Assembly: GCA_963716095.1 (NCBI GenBank)
Contig: CAVQSV010000005.1
Coordinates: forward strand, 186,001 to 250,000
DNA: 64,000 bases
Direction: 5' to 3'
Source: Sva-07 sp963716095
Lineage (GTDB): Bacteria > Actinomycetota > Acidimicrobiia > Acidimicrobiales > Ilumatobacteraceae
Part shown: positions 34,194-43,446 of the stretch, piece after piece
How the letters are laid out: each line of letters opens with the position of its first letter
Position numbering within the stretch: the stretch's first letter is position 1
Made by a program: the position numbers and the translations under genes
Notes under the pieces: model-generated
The model's input: only the letters and a program-made list of their open reading frames with translations
What the model was told of the DNA's origin: nothing
The model's database searches: none

Positions 34194-35126
34194 TCAGGCG
34201 AGCAGCGCCTCGAAGTACTCAGCGGTGAGCTCCAGTCCTTCACGAAGCTGCACGGTCGGTTCCCACCCGAGCAGCGTGCGAGCCTTCGTCAGATCCGGCT
34301 TGCGCTGCATGGGATCATCGACCGGCAGCGGATGGTGCACCAGTTCAGAGGTGGAGCCGGTGACCTCGATGATCAGCTCGGCGAGCTGCGCGATGGTGAA
34401 CTCGTTGTCGTTGCCGATGTTGATCGGTGTGTTCAGTTCGGAGTCGAGGAGGGCGAGGAAGCCACGGATCTCGTCGGCGACGTAGGTGAACGATCTCGAC
34501 TGGGTGCCGTCACCGAAGATCGTGATCGGCTCACCCCGCAGGGCCTGCACCATGAAGTTCGACACCGCTCGGCCGTCGTCGGGGCGCATCCGGGGCCCGT
34601 AGGTGTTGAAGATCCGCACGATGCGCACATCCACACCGTGGTGGCGGTGATAGGCCATGGTCATCGCCTCGGCGTAGCGTTTCGCTTCGTCGTACACACC
34701 GCGTGGTCCGATGGGGTTGACGTTGCCCCAGTACTCCTCTGGTTGTGGGTGCACGAGCGGGTCGCCGTACACCTCCGAGGTCGACGCCAGGAAGAACTTG
34801 GCGCCTTTCGCGAGCGCGAGGCCGAGCGTGTTGTGGGTGCCGAGGGCGCCGACCTTGAGGATCTGGATCGGGATCCGCTCGAAGTCGGCGGGGCTCGCCG
34901 GACTCGCCAGATGCATGACGACGTCGACGTCGCCCGGTACCCAGACGTGGTTGCTCACGTCGTGTTCGACGAAGGTGAACCCCGCCCCGAACAACTCCTC
35001 GACGTTGTCGATCGAGCCGGTGATCAGATTGTCGAGCGCCACGACCTGGTCGCCGCGCTCGAGCAGCGCACGGCACAGATGTGACCCGAGGAACCCTGCA
35101 CCGCCGGTGACCACTACTCGCGCCAT
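34194..35126 (-). CDS. UDP-glucuronate decarboxylase (UDP-xylose synthase)
   Basis: 310 residues, an extended SDR. NAD motif VVTGGAGFLGSHLCRALLERG, LDNLITGSIDNVEEL, HLASPASPADF, STSEVYGDPLVHPQPEEYWGNVNPIGPRGVYDEAKRYAEAM with YxxxK, and FNTYGPRMRPDDGRAVSNFM. The PxEYWGNVNPIGxRxxYDExKR block is diagnostic for UDP-glucuronate decarboxylases, which form UDP-xylose from UDP-glucuronate. Convergent with ugd, so the two encode consecutive steps for surface polysaccharide. ATG 35126 has a TACGAT box six bases upstream. Confidence 0.93.
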   Translation of the reverse strand: MARVVVTGGAGFLGSHLCRALLERGDQVVALDNLITGSIDNVEELFGAGFTFVEHDVSNHVWVPGDVDVVMHLASPASPADFERIPIQILKVGALGTHNTLGLALAKGAKFFLASTSEVYGDPLVHPQPEEYWGNVNPIGPRGVYDEAKRYAEAMTMAYHRHHGVDVRIVRIFNTYGPRMRPDDGRAVSNFMVQALRGEPITIFGDGTQSRSFTYVADEIRGFLALLDSELNTPINIGNDNEFTIAQLAELIIEVTGSTSELVHHPLPVDDPMQRKPDLTKARTLLGWEPTVQLREGLELTAEYFEALLA

Positions 35127-35132
35127 GCCGGC

Positions 35133-35138
35133 ATCGTA
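35133..35138 (-). promoter_or_regulatory. -10 element (TACGAT) of UDP-xylose synthase gene
   Basis: TACGAT on the minus strand ends 6 nt before the ATG at 35126. Confidence 0.45.
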
Positions 35139-35202
35139 CGCCCTCGCCGTCAGCGAGCATCCGGATCCCGATGCGGTAGCGGTCGCTCAGCGCGGCAGTG
35201 CC

Positions 35203-35208
35203 TACACT
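35203..35208 (+). promoter_or_regulatory. -10 element (TACACT) of ClC gene
   Basis: TACACT ends 8 nt before GTG 35217. Confidence 0.45.
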
Positions 35209-35216
35209 GAGCCGTC

Positions 35217-36521
35217 GTGTGGAGCAACAAGGTGACGATGGGATGGCGCCCGTCCACCTTCGACATCCGCACGGGGGAGTTCCGCGATCTGGTGCGCCGA
35301 TCGCGAGAAGTCGTCCTGCTCGCCGCCATCACCGGAGCCGTGACCGGGCTGTTCGTCCGCTTCTTCGAGTACGTCGTCGTCGAGGTCGTGTTCGAGCGGA
35401 TCATTCACGGCCCGCTCTGGGTGGGCGCCGTTGCACCCGGGATCGGCTTGGTCCTCACCGCGATCCTGTTGAACACCGTGGGCAACGGCGCGTCCCCCGC
35501 CACCTCGGATGAGTACCTCCGGGCCTTCCACGATCCCGAATATCCACTGCGGCTCCGTGCGTTCGTTGCTCGGATGGCCGCGTCGATCACCACGCTGGGC
35601 TCGGGCGGAGCAATGGGCCTCGAAGGTCCGTCGATGTACGGCGGATCCGCGCTCGGCGCCATGATCCAGCGTCGGCTCCCCAAAGCGTTCAAGGGTGTCG
35701 ACCACCGCACACTGCTGGTCGCCGGAGCAGCGGCCGGGGTCGCAGCGATCTTCAAGGCGCCGGCCACCGGAGCGATCTTCGCGCTCGAGGTGCCGTTCCG
35801 TGACCAGATGGCCCGCCGGATGCTGCTCCCGGCACTGGTGGCGAGCGCCTCGGGGTATCTGGTGTTCGTCGCGCTGAGCACGACCGATCCGATCTTTTCG
35901 TTCCAGACCGATCGGGCGGCATCGTTCGAGTACAAGGACCTGGCCGGAGCGGTCCTCATCGGGATCTTCTGCGCGGTCGGGGCTCGTGCCTTCTCCCGCC
36001 TGATCCGCTCCGCGAAGGCATTCACGCTCCGACCGACCGTCATTCGGGTCCCGTTGGCGGGCGTCACTCTGGCGGTGCTGTTCGTGATCAGCCGGGCGCT
36101 CACCGGCGAGAGCCTCACCATCGGCACGGGCTACGAGGTGATCCGGTGGTTGGCGGAGGAACACGCCCTGTGGTTGCTGGCGGCGGTGTTCGCCTTGCGA
36201 TGCCTCGCCACTGCGGTGACGCTCGGCGGGGGAGGCGTCGGCGGGCTGTTCGTGCCGCTCGTGGTGGGCGGCGCCATCGTCGGTCGTTTCGTCGGTGACA
36301 TCGTCAACCCGCTCGATCCCACCCTCTACGTGCTGCTCGGTATTGCCGCGTTCCTGGGTGCCGGGTACCGGGTCCCGCTTGCTGCGGTGATGTTCGTGGC
36401 CGAGACCACGGGACAGCCAGGCTTCATCGTGCCGGCACTCTTCGCGGCAGTGGCGGCCGAGCTGGTGATGGGTGAGCAATCGATCACGACGTTCCAACGC
36501 TCGCCCGGCCGGGCCGGCTAG
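35217..36521 (+). CDS. ClC-family chloride channel/transporter
   Basis: 434 residues with ten or more membrane helices. ClC signatures: GSGGAMGLEGPSMYGGSALGAMI (for GSGxP / GxEGP), APATGAIFALEVPF with the position of the gating Glu, and GGGGVGGLFVPLVVGGAIVG (for GxFxP). ALEVPF keeps the internal Glu, but the first motif reads GSGGAMGLEGP, not GSGIP, as in the distant ClC subgroup that includes fluoride-type and uncharacterised channels. No CBS domains. The start is GTG 35217 or ATG 35238; the -10 spacing favours the former. Confidence 0.9.
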   Translation: MWSNKVTMGWRPSTFDIRTGEFRDLVRRSREVVLLAAITGAVTGLFVRFFEYVVVEVVFERIIHGPLWVGAVAPGIGLVLTAILLNTVGNGASPATSDEYLRAFHDPEYPLRLRAFVARMAASITTLGSGGAMGLEGPSMYGGSALGAMIQRRLPKAFKGVDHRTLLVAGAAAGVAAIFKAPATGAIFALEVPFRDQMARRMLLPALVASASGYLVFVALSTTDPIFSFQTDRAASFEYKDLAGAVLIGIFCAVGARAFSRLIRSAKAFTLRPTVIRVPLAGVTLAVLFVISRALTGESLTIGTGYEVIRWLAEEHALWLLAAVFALRCLATAVTLGGGGVGGLFVPLVVGGAIVGRFVGDIVNPLDPTLYVLLGIAAFLGAGYRVPLAAVMFVAETTGQPGFIVPALFAAVAAELVMGEQSITTFQRSPGRAG

Positions 36522-36536
36522 CGCTAGACCAGTGGG

Positions 36537-38411
36537 ATGTCGATGACCAACAACGTCACCGTGTCCGCGCAGCTCCAGGGCACGATCGTCGGGCTGTTCG
36601 TCGAGGTCGGCACGCAGGTGCGAGCCGGCGACGTGCTCGGCCTGGTCGAGTCGATGAAGATGCACCACGAGGTCGTGGCTCCGGTCGACGGAACGGTCGA
36701 CGCTGTTGCCGTGCAGCAGGGATCGACCGTCGTGATCGGCCAGGAACTCGCCAAGATCGCCGAAGGCGTCGCCACCGCGTCGGGGCTCCCGGTCGCCACC
36801 GTTGAAGGAGTGGGTCCCGTCGGACTCGAGCGAGACGATCTGCGCGAGGTCATCGATCGTCACGATGTCGGCCTCGACGAGCAGCGACCGGACGCCGTCG
36901 AGCGACGGCGAGCGAAGGGTCGGCGAACGGCGCGCGAGAACATCGGCGACCTCGTCGACGACGGGACGTTCGTCGAGTACGGACCGCTGGTGATCGCTGC
37001 CCAACGACGACGGCGCGAACTCGCCGATCTGATCGCGTCGACCCCGGCCGACGGGTTGGTCGGCGGCCTCGGCGACGTCAACGGCGAGCTGTTCGGCTCC
37101 GAGAACGGTGAACGGGCCGCCAAGGTGGTTGCCGTGTCCTACGACTACACCGTCCTGGCTGGTACCCAAGGCACCCAGAACCACCGCAAGAAGGACCGGC
37201 TGTTCGAAGTCGCCGAGCAATTGCGGGTGCCGATCGTGTTCTTCACCGAGGGCGGCGGTGGCCGGCCGGGTGACACCGATGGCATCGGTGTGAGCGGGCT
37301 CGACTGCCTGGCGTTCCGGTGGTTCGCCGAGCTGTCGGGCACCGTGCCGCTCGTCGGCATCAACTCGGGCTACTGCTTCGCGGGCAACGCCGCCATCCTC
37401 GGGTGCTGCGACGTCGTGATCGCCACTGCGGACTCGAACATCGGGATGGGTGGCCCAGCGATGATCGAAGGCGGCGGGCTCGGGGTGTTTCGACCCACCG
37501 AGATCGGCCCGATCGACGTGCAGGGCACGAACGGGGTTGTCGACATCGTGGTGGCCGACGAGGCCGGCGCCGTGCAGGTGGCCAAGCAGTACCTCTCCTA
37601 TTTCCAGGGGCGCACAGCATCGTGGGAAGCACCGGATCAGGCGGCGCTCCGCGACGTGGTGCCGGTCGATCGGTTGCGTGCCTACGACATCCGGCGTGCG
37701 ATCGATGGGCTGTTCGACGTCGGCTCGGTGTTGGAGTTGCGCCGCGAGTTCGGCGTCGGCATGGTCACGGCGTTGGCCCGCGTCGAGGGTCGACCGGTTG
37801 GGGTGATCGCCAACGATCCGGGTCATCTCGCCGGGGCGATCGACTCCGACGGCGCCGACAAGGCCGCCCGGTTCATGCAGCTGTGTGATGCATTCGGACT
37901 CCCGATCGTGACGCTGGTCGACACGCCCGGGATGATGGTCGGGCCGGACGTCGAAGCAACGGCGCTGGTGCGTCACTGCAGCCGACTCTTCGTGACCGGC
38001 GCGAACCTCTCGGTGCCGATGGTGTCGGTGGTGACCCGCAAGGCCTACGGGCTGGGTGCCCAGGCGATGATGGGCGGAACGACCAAGGCGCCGATCGCGT
38101 GCCTCTCGTGGCCGACGGGCGAGTTCGGAGGAATGGGGCTCGAAGGCGCCGTCCGGCTCGGCTACCGCAAGGAGCTCGCAGCGGTCACCGACGATGCCGA
38201 GCGAGAGGTGCTGTTCCGCGAGATGGTCGACCGGATGTACGCCCACGGCAAGGCGGTCAGCGTGGCGTCGTTCTTCGAGATCGATGACGTGATCGATCCG
38301 ATCGACACCCGGCGCTGGATCACGACGATCTTCGATTCGGCGCCCGAAACCCATCGGGCCCACACCGATCCGACCGCACCGCCCCGTCGACCCAACATCG
38401 ACACGTGGTGA
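36537..38411 (+). CDS. Acyl-CoA carboxylase: biotin carrier fused to carboxyltransferase
   Basis: 624 residues. Residues 1-75 are a biotinyl domain with biotin on Lys41 in LVESMKMHHEVVAPVDG. Residues about 110-600 are a complete carboxyltransferase: RRAKGRRTARENIGDLVDDGTFVEYG, NHRKKDRLFEVAEQLRVPIVFFTEGGGGRPGD, GYCFAGNAAILGCCDVVIATADSNIGMGGPAMIEGG and VTRKAYGLGAQAMMGG. Usually the carrier sits at the C-terminus of the biotin-carboxylase subunit, so a carrier at the N-terminus of the transferase is atypical. The enzyme would need a separate biotin carboxylase, not seen here. Substrate (acetyl-, propionyl- or another acyl-CoA) unknown. Confidence 0.9.
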   Translation: MSMTNNVTVSAQLQGTIVGLFVEVGTQVRAGDVLGLVESMKMHHEVVAPVDGTVDAVAVQQGSTVVIGQELAKIAEGVATASGLPVATVEGVGPVGLERDDLREVIDRHDVGLDEQRPDAVERRRAKGRRTARENIGDLVDDGTFVEYGPLVIAAQRRRRELADLIASTPADGLVGGLGDVNGELFGSENGERAAKVVAVSYDYTVLAGTQGTQNHRKKDRLFEVAEQLRVPIVFFTEGGGGRPGDTDGIGVSGLDCLAFRWFAELSGTVPLVGINSGYCFAGNAAILGCCDVVIATADSNIGMGGPAMIEGGGLGVFRPTEIGPIDVQGTNGVVDIVVADEAGAVQVAKQYLSYFQGRTASWEAPDQAALRDVVPVDRLRAYDIRRAIDGLFDVGSVLELRREFGVGMVTALARVEGRPVGVIANDPGHLAGAIDSDGADKAARFMQLCDAFGLPIVTLVDTPGMMVGPDVEATALVRHCSRLFVTGANLSVPMVSVVTRKAYGLGAQAMMGGTTKAPIACLSWPTGEFGGMGLEGAVRLGYRKELAAVTDDAEREVLFREMVDRMYAHGKAVSVASFFEIDDVIDPIDTRRWITTIFDSAPETHRAHTDPTAPPRRPNIDTW

Positions 38412-38434
38412 CCCGAGACGCAGCCGGTGCGGCC

Positions 38435-39439
38435 TCAGGCGCCGCAGCCGGCGCCGAGCACGCCAGTGAGCTCGGTGCCGTCGTAGGTGTACACCAGCAC
38501 CGAGGCGCCCTCGTAGTACCAGGCGTGGATCAGCACTTCCATCCGGCCGTCACCGTTGAGGTCGGCAACGTCGAGCACCCGAAACCGCTCGATGAGGGGG
38601 AAGGTGTCCTCGTCGAGTTCCTGGTCGACCAGTGACTGCAGCACGGTCGAGGCCTCGCGGGTGTCGACATCGACGAGGAGGATCGTTGCCAGGTCGCCGG
38701 GTACCCCCGGTGCAGCACTGGGCTGGACGAATTCGAACGCGACCAGCGCTTCGTCGTCGCCGTCGTTGTCGAGATCGGCGACGACGAGCTGTTCGACGTC
38801 GCCCTGCGTCGCGTCGACCGGCTCACCGTCGAACGACGCTTCACCGAGCGCCCGATACGCGTCGGGTGCCGTGGCGGTGACAGCGACCGGCCGCGGCTTC
38901 AGGGGCCATGATGGGGTGAGCACGGCAACCGCGTTGTAGCCGAAGCCCGGCGGCTCCGGTGGCGACACGTCGACATCGATCGCGGGTCCGACCTGGTCGT
39001 CGAAACACGCCTCGGTGTTCTCGCCGAGCTCGACCTGCGTCTCGCCCTCGAGGTTGCTGACGGTGAACGGTGTCCCTGCCGCAATCCCTGGTCGGATCGG
39101 GTTCCCGCTCGGGTCGCTCGACTCCTGCCAGCTGTCTCGCTGCCATGCGCCGAGGAACAGCCATCCGGCGGAGTCGGCGCCGCCGATCAGCAGCGGCACC
39201 AGCGCGTCGGCGGGACCTGACGGCAGCGTGGTGGTCGTGGTTTCCGCGGTGGTGGGGGCGATCGTGCTGGTGGTCGTCGAGGTGGCCGCAGTGGTGGCCG
39301 GCGGCATGGTGGTGGACGTGGAGGTGGTGCTCGTCAGCGTCGGCCGCGGTGACGACTCCTGCTCGCTGGTGCAGGCAGTTCCGAGTGCCACCAGCGATGC
39401 CGCAACAGCCAGGCCGACCCGTTTCGTGTGCGATCTCAT
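38435..39439 (-). CDS. Lipoprotein with Thr-rich linker and FG-GAP-like repeats
   Basis: 334 residues. A lipoprotein signal peptide (RSHTKRVGLAVAASLVALGTACTSEQ, lipobox LGTAC) is followed by a Thr/Ser-rich linker of about 50 residues. The folded part holds DLDNDGDDEALVAFEF and DLNGDGRMEVLIHAWYY, Ca-binding DxDxDG loops as in FG-GAP/VCBS repeats, suggesting a small beta-propeller fragment or Ca2+-binding module. Third gene of a translationally coupled operon (ATGA overlap with the MBL gene). Exported and anchored; partner unknown. Confidence 0.78.
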   Translation of the reverse strand: MRSHTKRVGLAVAASLVALGTACTSEQESSPRPTLTSTTSTSTTMPPATTAATSTTTSTIAPTTAETTTTTLPSGPADALVPLLIGGADSAGWLFLGAWQRDSWQESSDPSGNPIRPGIAAGTPFTVSNLEGETQVELGENTEACFDDQVGPAIDVDVSPPEPPGFGYNAVAVLTPSWPLKPRPVAVTATAPDAYRALGEASFDGEPVDATQGDVEQLVVADLDNDGDDEALVAFEFVQPSAAPGVPGDLATILLVDVDTREASTVLQSLVDQELDEDTFPLIERFRVLDVADLNGDGRMEVLIHAWYYEGASVLVYTYDGTELTGVLGAGCGA

Positions 39440-40194
39440 GGCAGGCTCACCGACCCACCGGGTTCGAGGAGCTGGAGTCTGTCGTGGAGTGACGCATCGG
39501 TGAGCGCTTGCTCGAACAGCTCGGGCGGTTGCCCGAACCACGTGGGGAGCTGCCGTCGGCCATCCTCGGGAGAGTAGGTGCCCCAGTGGATCGGGACGAC
39601 GATGCTCGGGCGGATCAGCCCGGTCGCGGTTGCCGCACGGGTCGGGTCGAGATGCCCGACGCCCAAGGTCGACCCCCACCCCCAGATCGGCAACAGCGCC
39701 ACGTCGATGTCGGCGAGATCGGCCATCCCGTCGAAGAGGTCGGTGTCGCCGGGGAAGTAGACGCGCCGGCCGGCGCCGTCGACCACGTAGCCGACGGGCC
39801 GTGCGCTGACTCTCGAATGCGGGCCACGTCCGTGTTTGTGGGCTGCGGGCACGACCTCGACGGAGACGGGGCCGGAGGTGATGCGGTCGCCGACCTCGAC
39901 CTCGCGAACCCGGTCGAACCCTGCCTTGCGCAGCAGCAGACCGGAGCCACGAGGAGTCAGTACTTCGACGGTGGGTCGGAGTCGCTTGAGCGAGGGGAGA
40001 TGAAGGTGGTCGAGGTGCACGTGCGAGAGCAGTATGAGGTCGGCTTCGCGCAGGTCGGCCGATGGCAGCGGCCTGCGGCGGCGGAGGTGGGCGACCCGCT
40101 TGGTCATCAGCGGATCGGTGATGACCCGGTACCCGCCGACATCGACGAGCGTGGTCGCGTGGCCAACCCAGGTCAGCTCCATCGGACTCGGCAT
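39436..40194 (-). CDS. MBL-fold hydrolase, UlaG/NAPE-PLD-like
   Basis: 252 residues. MELTWVGHATTLVDVGGYRVITDPLM is the typical start of UlaG-like metallo-beta-lactamase proteins (WxGHAT). The zinc motif is SHVHLDHLHLPSL (HxHxDH), with further ligands in VPAAHKHGRGPHSR, YFPGDTDLFDGM and VPIHWGTYSPED. Such enzymes act on cyclic esters, N-acyl-phosphatidylethanolamine or similar lipids and lactones. TGATG overlap with the upstream phosphatase gene and ATGA overlap with the lipoprotein gene show tight coupling; a phospholipid-related role is possible. Confidence 0.87.
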   Translation of the reverse strand: MPSPMELTWVGHATTLVDVGGYRVITDPLMTKRVAHLRRRRPLPSADLREADLILLSHVHLDHLHLPSLKRLRPTVEVLTPRGSGLLLRKAGFDRVREVEVGDRITSGPVSVEVVPAAHKHGRGPHSRVSARPVGYVVDGAGRRVYFPGDTDLFDGMADLADIDVALLPIWGWGSTLGVGHLDPTRAATATGLIRPSIVVPIHWGTYSPEDGRRQLPTWFGQPPELFEQALTDASLHDRLQLLEPGGSVSLP

Positions 40195-42302
40195 CAGACC
40201 GGGGGCGCCGGAATCGGGGCGTTTGCCGGTCGCTCTGGGACCGTCCACGGGGCGGGTGCGGTGCCGTCGTTGATCGTCGCCATCCACGCCTTGAAGAGGT
40301 GGTGGATCCTGGCTGCGCCGACCATCGGTTCCTCGGGCACAGCGAAACCGGCGGGGAACAGGACGAAGGGGTGAGTCTGGTTCCCGCCCATGCCGCCGTG
40401 GAAGCCGATCAATTCCTCGAAGGCGGCGCCCTCATCGGCATGTGGGTCGTAGAAGCTGTTGACGAGGATGTCCGGCGCATTGACGAACGAGTGCGTCCGC
40501 CTGAGGTGGTCGGCGGCGTTCGGTCCGAATCCGATCAGCGGATCCTCGCCCTCGACGCGGTCGTCGGAGAGGTAGTCGGATCCCGGCCCCACCGATCACG
40601 AGCCCACCCAAGGTCTCGGAGTTCACGAGGACGAAGCCGATACCCGGGTGCTCGGCGAGCCCGGCGATCAGCCCGGGGAACCGTGTTCCCATCTGCTCCA
40701 CGTTGGCGCGGCCCTCGATGTCGGTGAACGAGATCAGCCCGAGATTGCCGGACGCCAGGACGATGACGTCGGACTCGGCGGTCGTGTCGCTTCCGCTCGC
40801 CTGGGCCTTCTCGTCGGCGAACGCCGGACCGAGCACCACGTCGCCGTCGACGACACGGTTGCGGGTGGCGACGGCGAGCAGCTTGCCGACTCGACTGTCC
40901 TTGTCGCGGACCGCTTCGGTCAGTGCGCCGTTGAGGTTGCCCCAGCCCTCCGACGACATCTCGGGCATGGCGATGTCGACGTCGGTCTCGATCAGTGAGT
41001 CGACGAGGTCACTCCAGCGACCGGTCGTACCGCTGCAGGAACGTCGCGCCCTGGGTCTGGCCGTGGTCGGAGAGGATCACCACGTGATACGGCCGTGGTG
41101 CCTCGTCGATCGCGTACTCGAGGCGGGCGAACTGAGCGTCGAGCCGCCGCAGCGTGTCGAGAGCGGTCGGTGCGAACAGCCCGGAGTGGTGGGCGACTTC
41201 GTCGTAGCCGACGAAGTCGGCATACGCCGACGGGACGCCACGGTAGACGTCGCTCATCAAGGTGTAGATCGTGAGATCTCGCAACGCCGTGGTGGTCGCG
41301 GCTCGGAGCAGTGGGTAGATCCCGCCTCGCTTCAGCCGGGGCTCGACGCCCTGGCGCCGGGTACGTCGCCGGTCGACCACCTCGCGCCACGCATCAGCGA
41401 ACGTCAGCGCGATGAGTCGGCTGATGGCGTACGGGTCGGACAGGAAGTAGTTGGCGGCGTGGTGGCTGTGCTTGCGTCTTGTCGAGGAGCGTGCTGAAGG
41501 TGATCGCCGAGTCGGTGCTGTCGCCGGAGAACACGTTCGACCGCGAGACGCCACCGTCGACGAGGAGTCCGTGCCCGTCGGACTGACGCGCTTCGATCTC
41601 GGCCGCATCGCGTGGACGGTTCGAGGTGAAGACCTTGCCGGCCTCCTTGTCGTACCAGCGGAAGGCCGGCATGTTGTGGTTGTTGCCATGGAGGATCCCG
41701 GCCTGGCTGGCGCCGGTCTGCGACGACAGGTCGCATTCCCATCCGGTGATGCGATGCGACCCCGAGCGGACCCATCTCGCCAAGGTGGGGGCGTGGCCGT
41801 CGGCCAGTGCTTGACGCAGTACCGGCTCGGCGAGACCGTCGATCTGGATGAACAGGATCCCCGGGACGTCGGTCGGTGTGGGGGGCTCGAGGCGGTTGAC
41901 CATCCGGCGAACGGTCTGTCGTTGCCAGACGGCGTCGTCGTCGATCGACAGCCAGGTGCTGAGAACGATGCCGACGACCGTCATGACGAACGCGGCGAGG
42001 ATTGCCTCCCACAGCGTGTCGACGGTGAGGCCGTCGAGGATGTCGGCGGTCAACAGCAGGAGCAGACCGTTGGCGGCCAGGCCGAGGAGGCCGGCAGTCC
42101 AGAGGATGAGGCGCGCGAAGTATCGCGAGATGATCGGCCAGATGACGGCATTGAGCACCGAGATCACCGCGGCGGCGAGGATCGCCGTTCCGAAGTCGGC
42201 GACCGCGATGCCGGGGAGGACCCAGGCGGTGAACCAGAAGCTGAGCGCCGTGACGACGAACTCGATCGCGTGGCGGCGAAGCGGGACGCCCCGAAACGTC
42301 AT
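40194..42302 (-). CDS. Membrane-anchored alkaline-phosphatase-superfamily protein, holin-like N-terminus (frameshifted)
   Basis: About 702 residues in the reconstructed frame. Residues 1-125 hold four membrane helices resembling PF04020/phage-holin-4_2 proteins (RHAIEFVVTALSFWFTAWVLPGI and NAVIWPIISRYFARLILW). The rest is a type I phosphodiesterase/alkaline-phosphatase-superfamily domain: ILFIQIDGLAEPVLRQALADG (metal Asp), a Thr/Ser nucleophile region in LSSQTGASQAGILHGNN, YADFVGYDEVAHHSG, and VVILSDHGQTQGATF. Frame breaks are needed near 41478, 41013 and 40590; the flanking segments read through smoothly. The ATG at 42302 has GGAGGA seven bases upstream. First gene of the operon with the MBL protein and lipoprotein. 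Confidence 0.8.
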
Positions 42303-42429
42303 GAGGGTCCTCCGCTGGCTGGACTCGGTCTGGTCGGGCACCCCGCCAGGCTATTCCCAACCCGTTTGCGTGGTGGTTTCGGTGACCCGTCCCACCCGAA
42401 GTGCAACGCGAACGTGATGTCGGGGAGAC

Positions 42430-43428
42430 TCAGCCGAGGTCGGGCCAGCGGCGCTGCTGGCGGCGACGCCGACCGGCGGTGCCGAGGTTGCGGCGCTCGG
42501 CGAGGGCCCAGTCGCGGCGCCAGCCGGTGTGATCGGGGCCGGTGAGTGCCGGGCTGGTGCCCGCAGCCGAGCGCTGGCGTGCAGTCCAGAAGTCGGTGAT
42601 CGCTTCGTCGCCGAGCGTGGTCACAGCGGCCTCGATGCGAGCATTGAACCGGCGGGTCGACTCGTCTTCGGCTGGACGCATCGGTGCACCGAAGACGACC
42701 TTCGCACGGCCGGGCTTCGGACGCTTCATGCCCTTGCCGAAGATCGCGCCCGTGCCGTCGATGAACACGGGGACCACCGGTGCGCCCGTGCGCGCCGACA
42801 GGTACGCAGCGCCGCCCTTGAAGTCCTGACCCCAGCCGTCGGGTGAGCGGCCGCCCTCGGGATAGATCACGAGGCTGTAGCCGTCGTCGACGAGGCCCTT
42901 GATCAGGTCGGACGACTTGCGTCCCGTGAGCTCACGATCGATCGGAATCGCGTTGAGCGACAACGCCGACAGCGCCGCCTTCCACTTCTTGTCGAAGAAG
43001 TAGTCCGCGGCCGCGGCGACCACGAGTTTGTGCCGCCAGGTGCTCGGTACCGAGCGGATCATCAGACCGGTGTCGAGGTGGCTGTGGTGATTCGGCGCGA
43101 AGATCAATGCCGGTGCCTCTTCGAGCGATGCGAGATCGGCCAGGCGGTCGGTGCCGACGATCTCCGGAGACGCCAACACCCGGGCGGCGAGGCGAACCGG
43201 GCCTTCGACCATCACGGTGCGAACCGACGACGCCAGCGGGCGCCGGGCCCAGTCGGTGTCGTAGTGGGCGCCGAGGCCTGATGCTTCGGGTGGCACCTCG
43301 ACGCCGTTGGGTACCGTCGGCGCGCGGTACGGGAATCCGAAGTTCCGCAGCGGTGTCGTGGCGCGCCGTACCGCGTCCTCAGCGGCGCCGGCGGCCCGCT
43401 GGGCCCGCTGGAGATTTCGGTCGACCAT
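42430..43428 (-). CDS. PlsC-like 1-acyl-glycerol-3-phosphate acyltransferase
   Basis: 332 residues. Acyltransferase motifs: block I NHHSHLD (HX4D), block II around VAAAADYFFDKKWKAALSALSLNAIPIDRE, block III VIYPEGGRSPDG (EGGRS in place of EGTRS), and block IV APVVPVFIDGT. An N-terminal extension of about 90 residues and a basic tail of about 60 flank the domain. It transfers a fatty acyl group from acyl-CoA or acyl-ACP to a lyso-lipid or glycerol-phosphate-like acceptor. It lies 18 nt after the LarA-like gene and is the last gene of the TetR-linked lipid operon. Confidence 0.88.
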   Translation of the reverse strand: MVDRNLQRAQRAAGAAEDAVRRATTPLRNFGFPYRAPTVPNGVEVPPEASGLGAHYDTDWARRPLASSVRTVMVEGPVRLAARVLASPEIVGTDRLADLASLEEAPALIFAPNHHSHLDTGLMIRSVPSTWRHKLVVAAAADYFFDKKWKAALSALSLNAIPIDRELTGRKSSDLIKGLVDDGYSLVIYPEGGRSPDGWGQDFKGGAAYLSARTGAPVVPVFIDGTGAIFGKGMKRPKPGRAKVVFGAPMRPAEDESTRRFNARIEAAVTTLGDEAITDFWTARQRSAAGTSPALTGPDHTGWRRDWALAERRNLGTAGRRRRQQRRWPDLG

Positions 43429-43446
43429 GTCGGTGTCGCTCCAGAC

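Noticed and set aside
35202..38363. Very long minus-strand frame opposite the ClC and carboxylase genes
   Set aside because: Both plus-strand genes have complete family motifs; the antisense product is low-complexity and Arg/Asp/His-rich.
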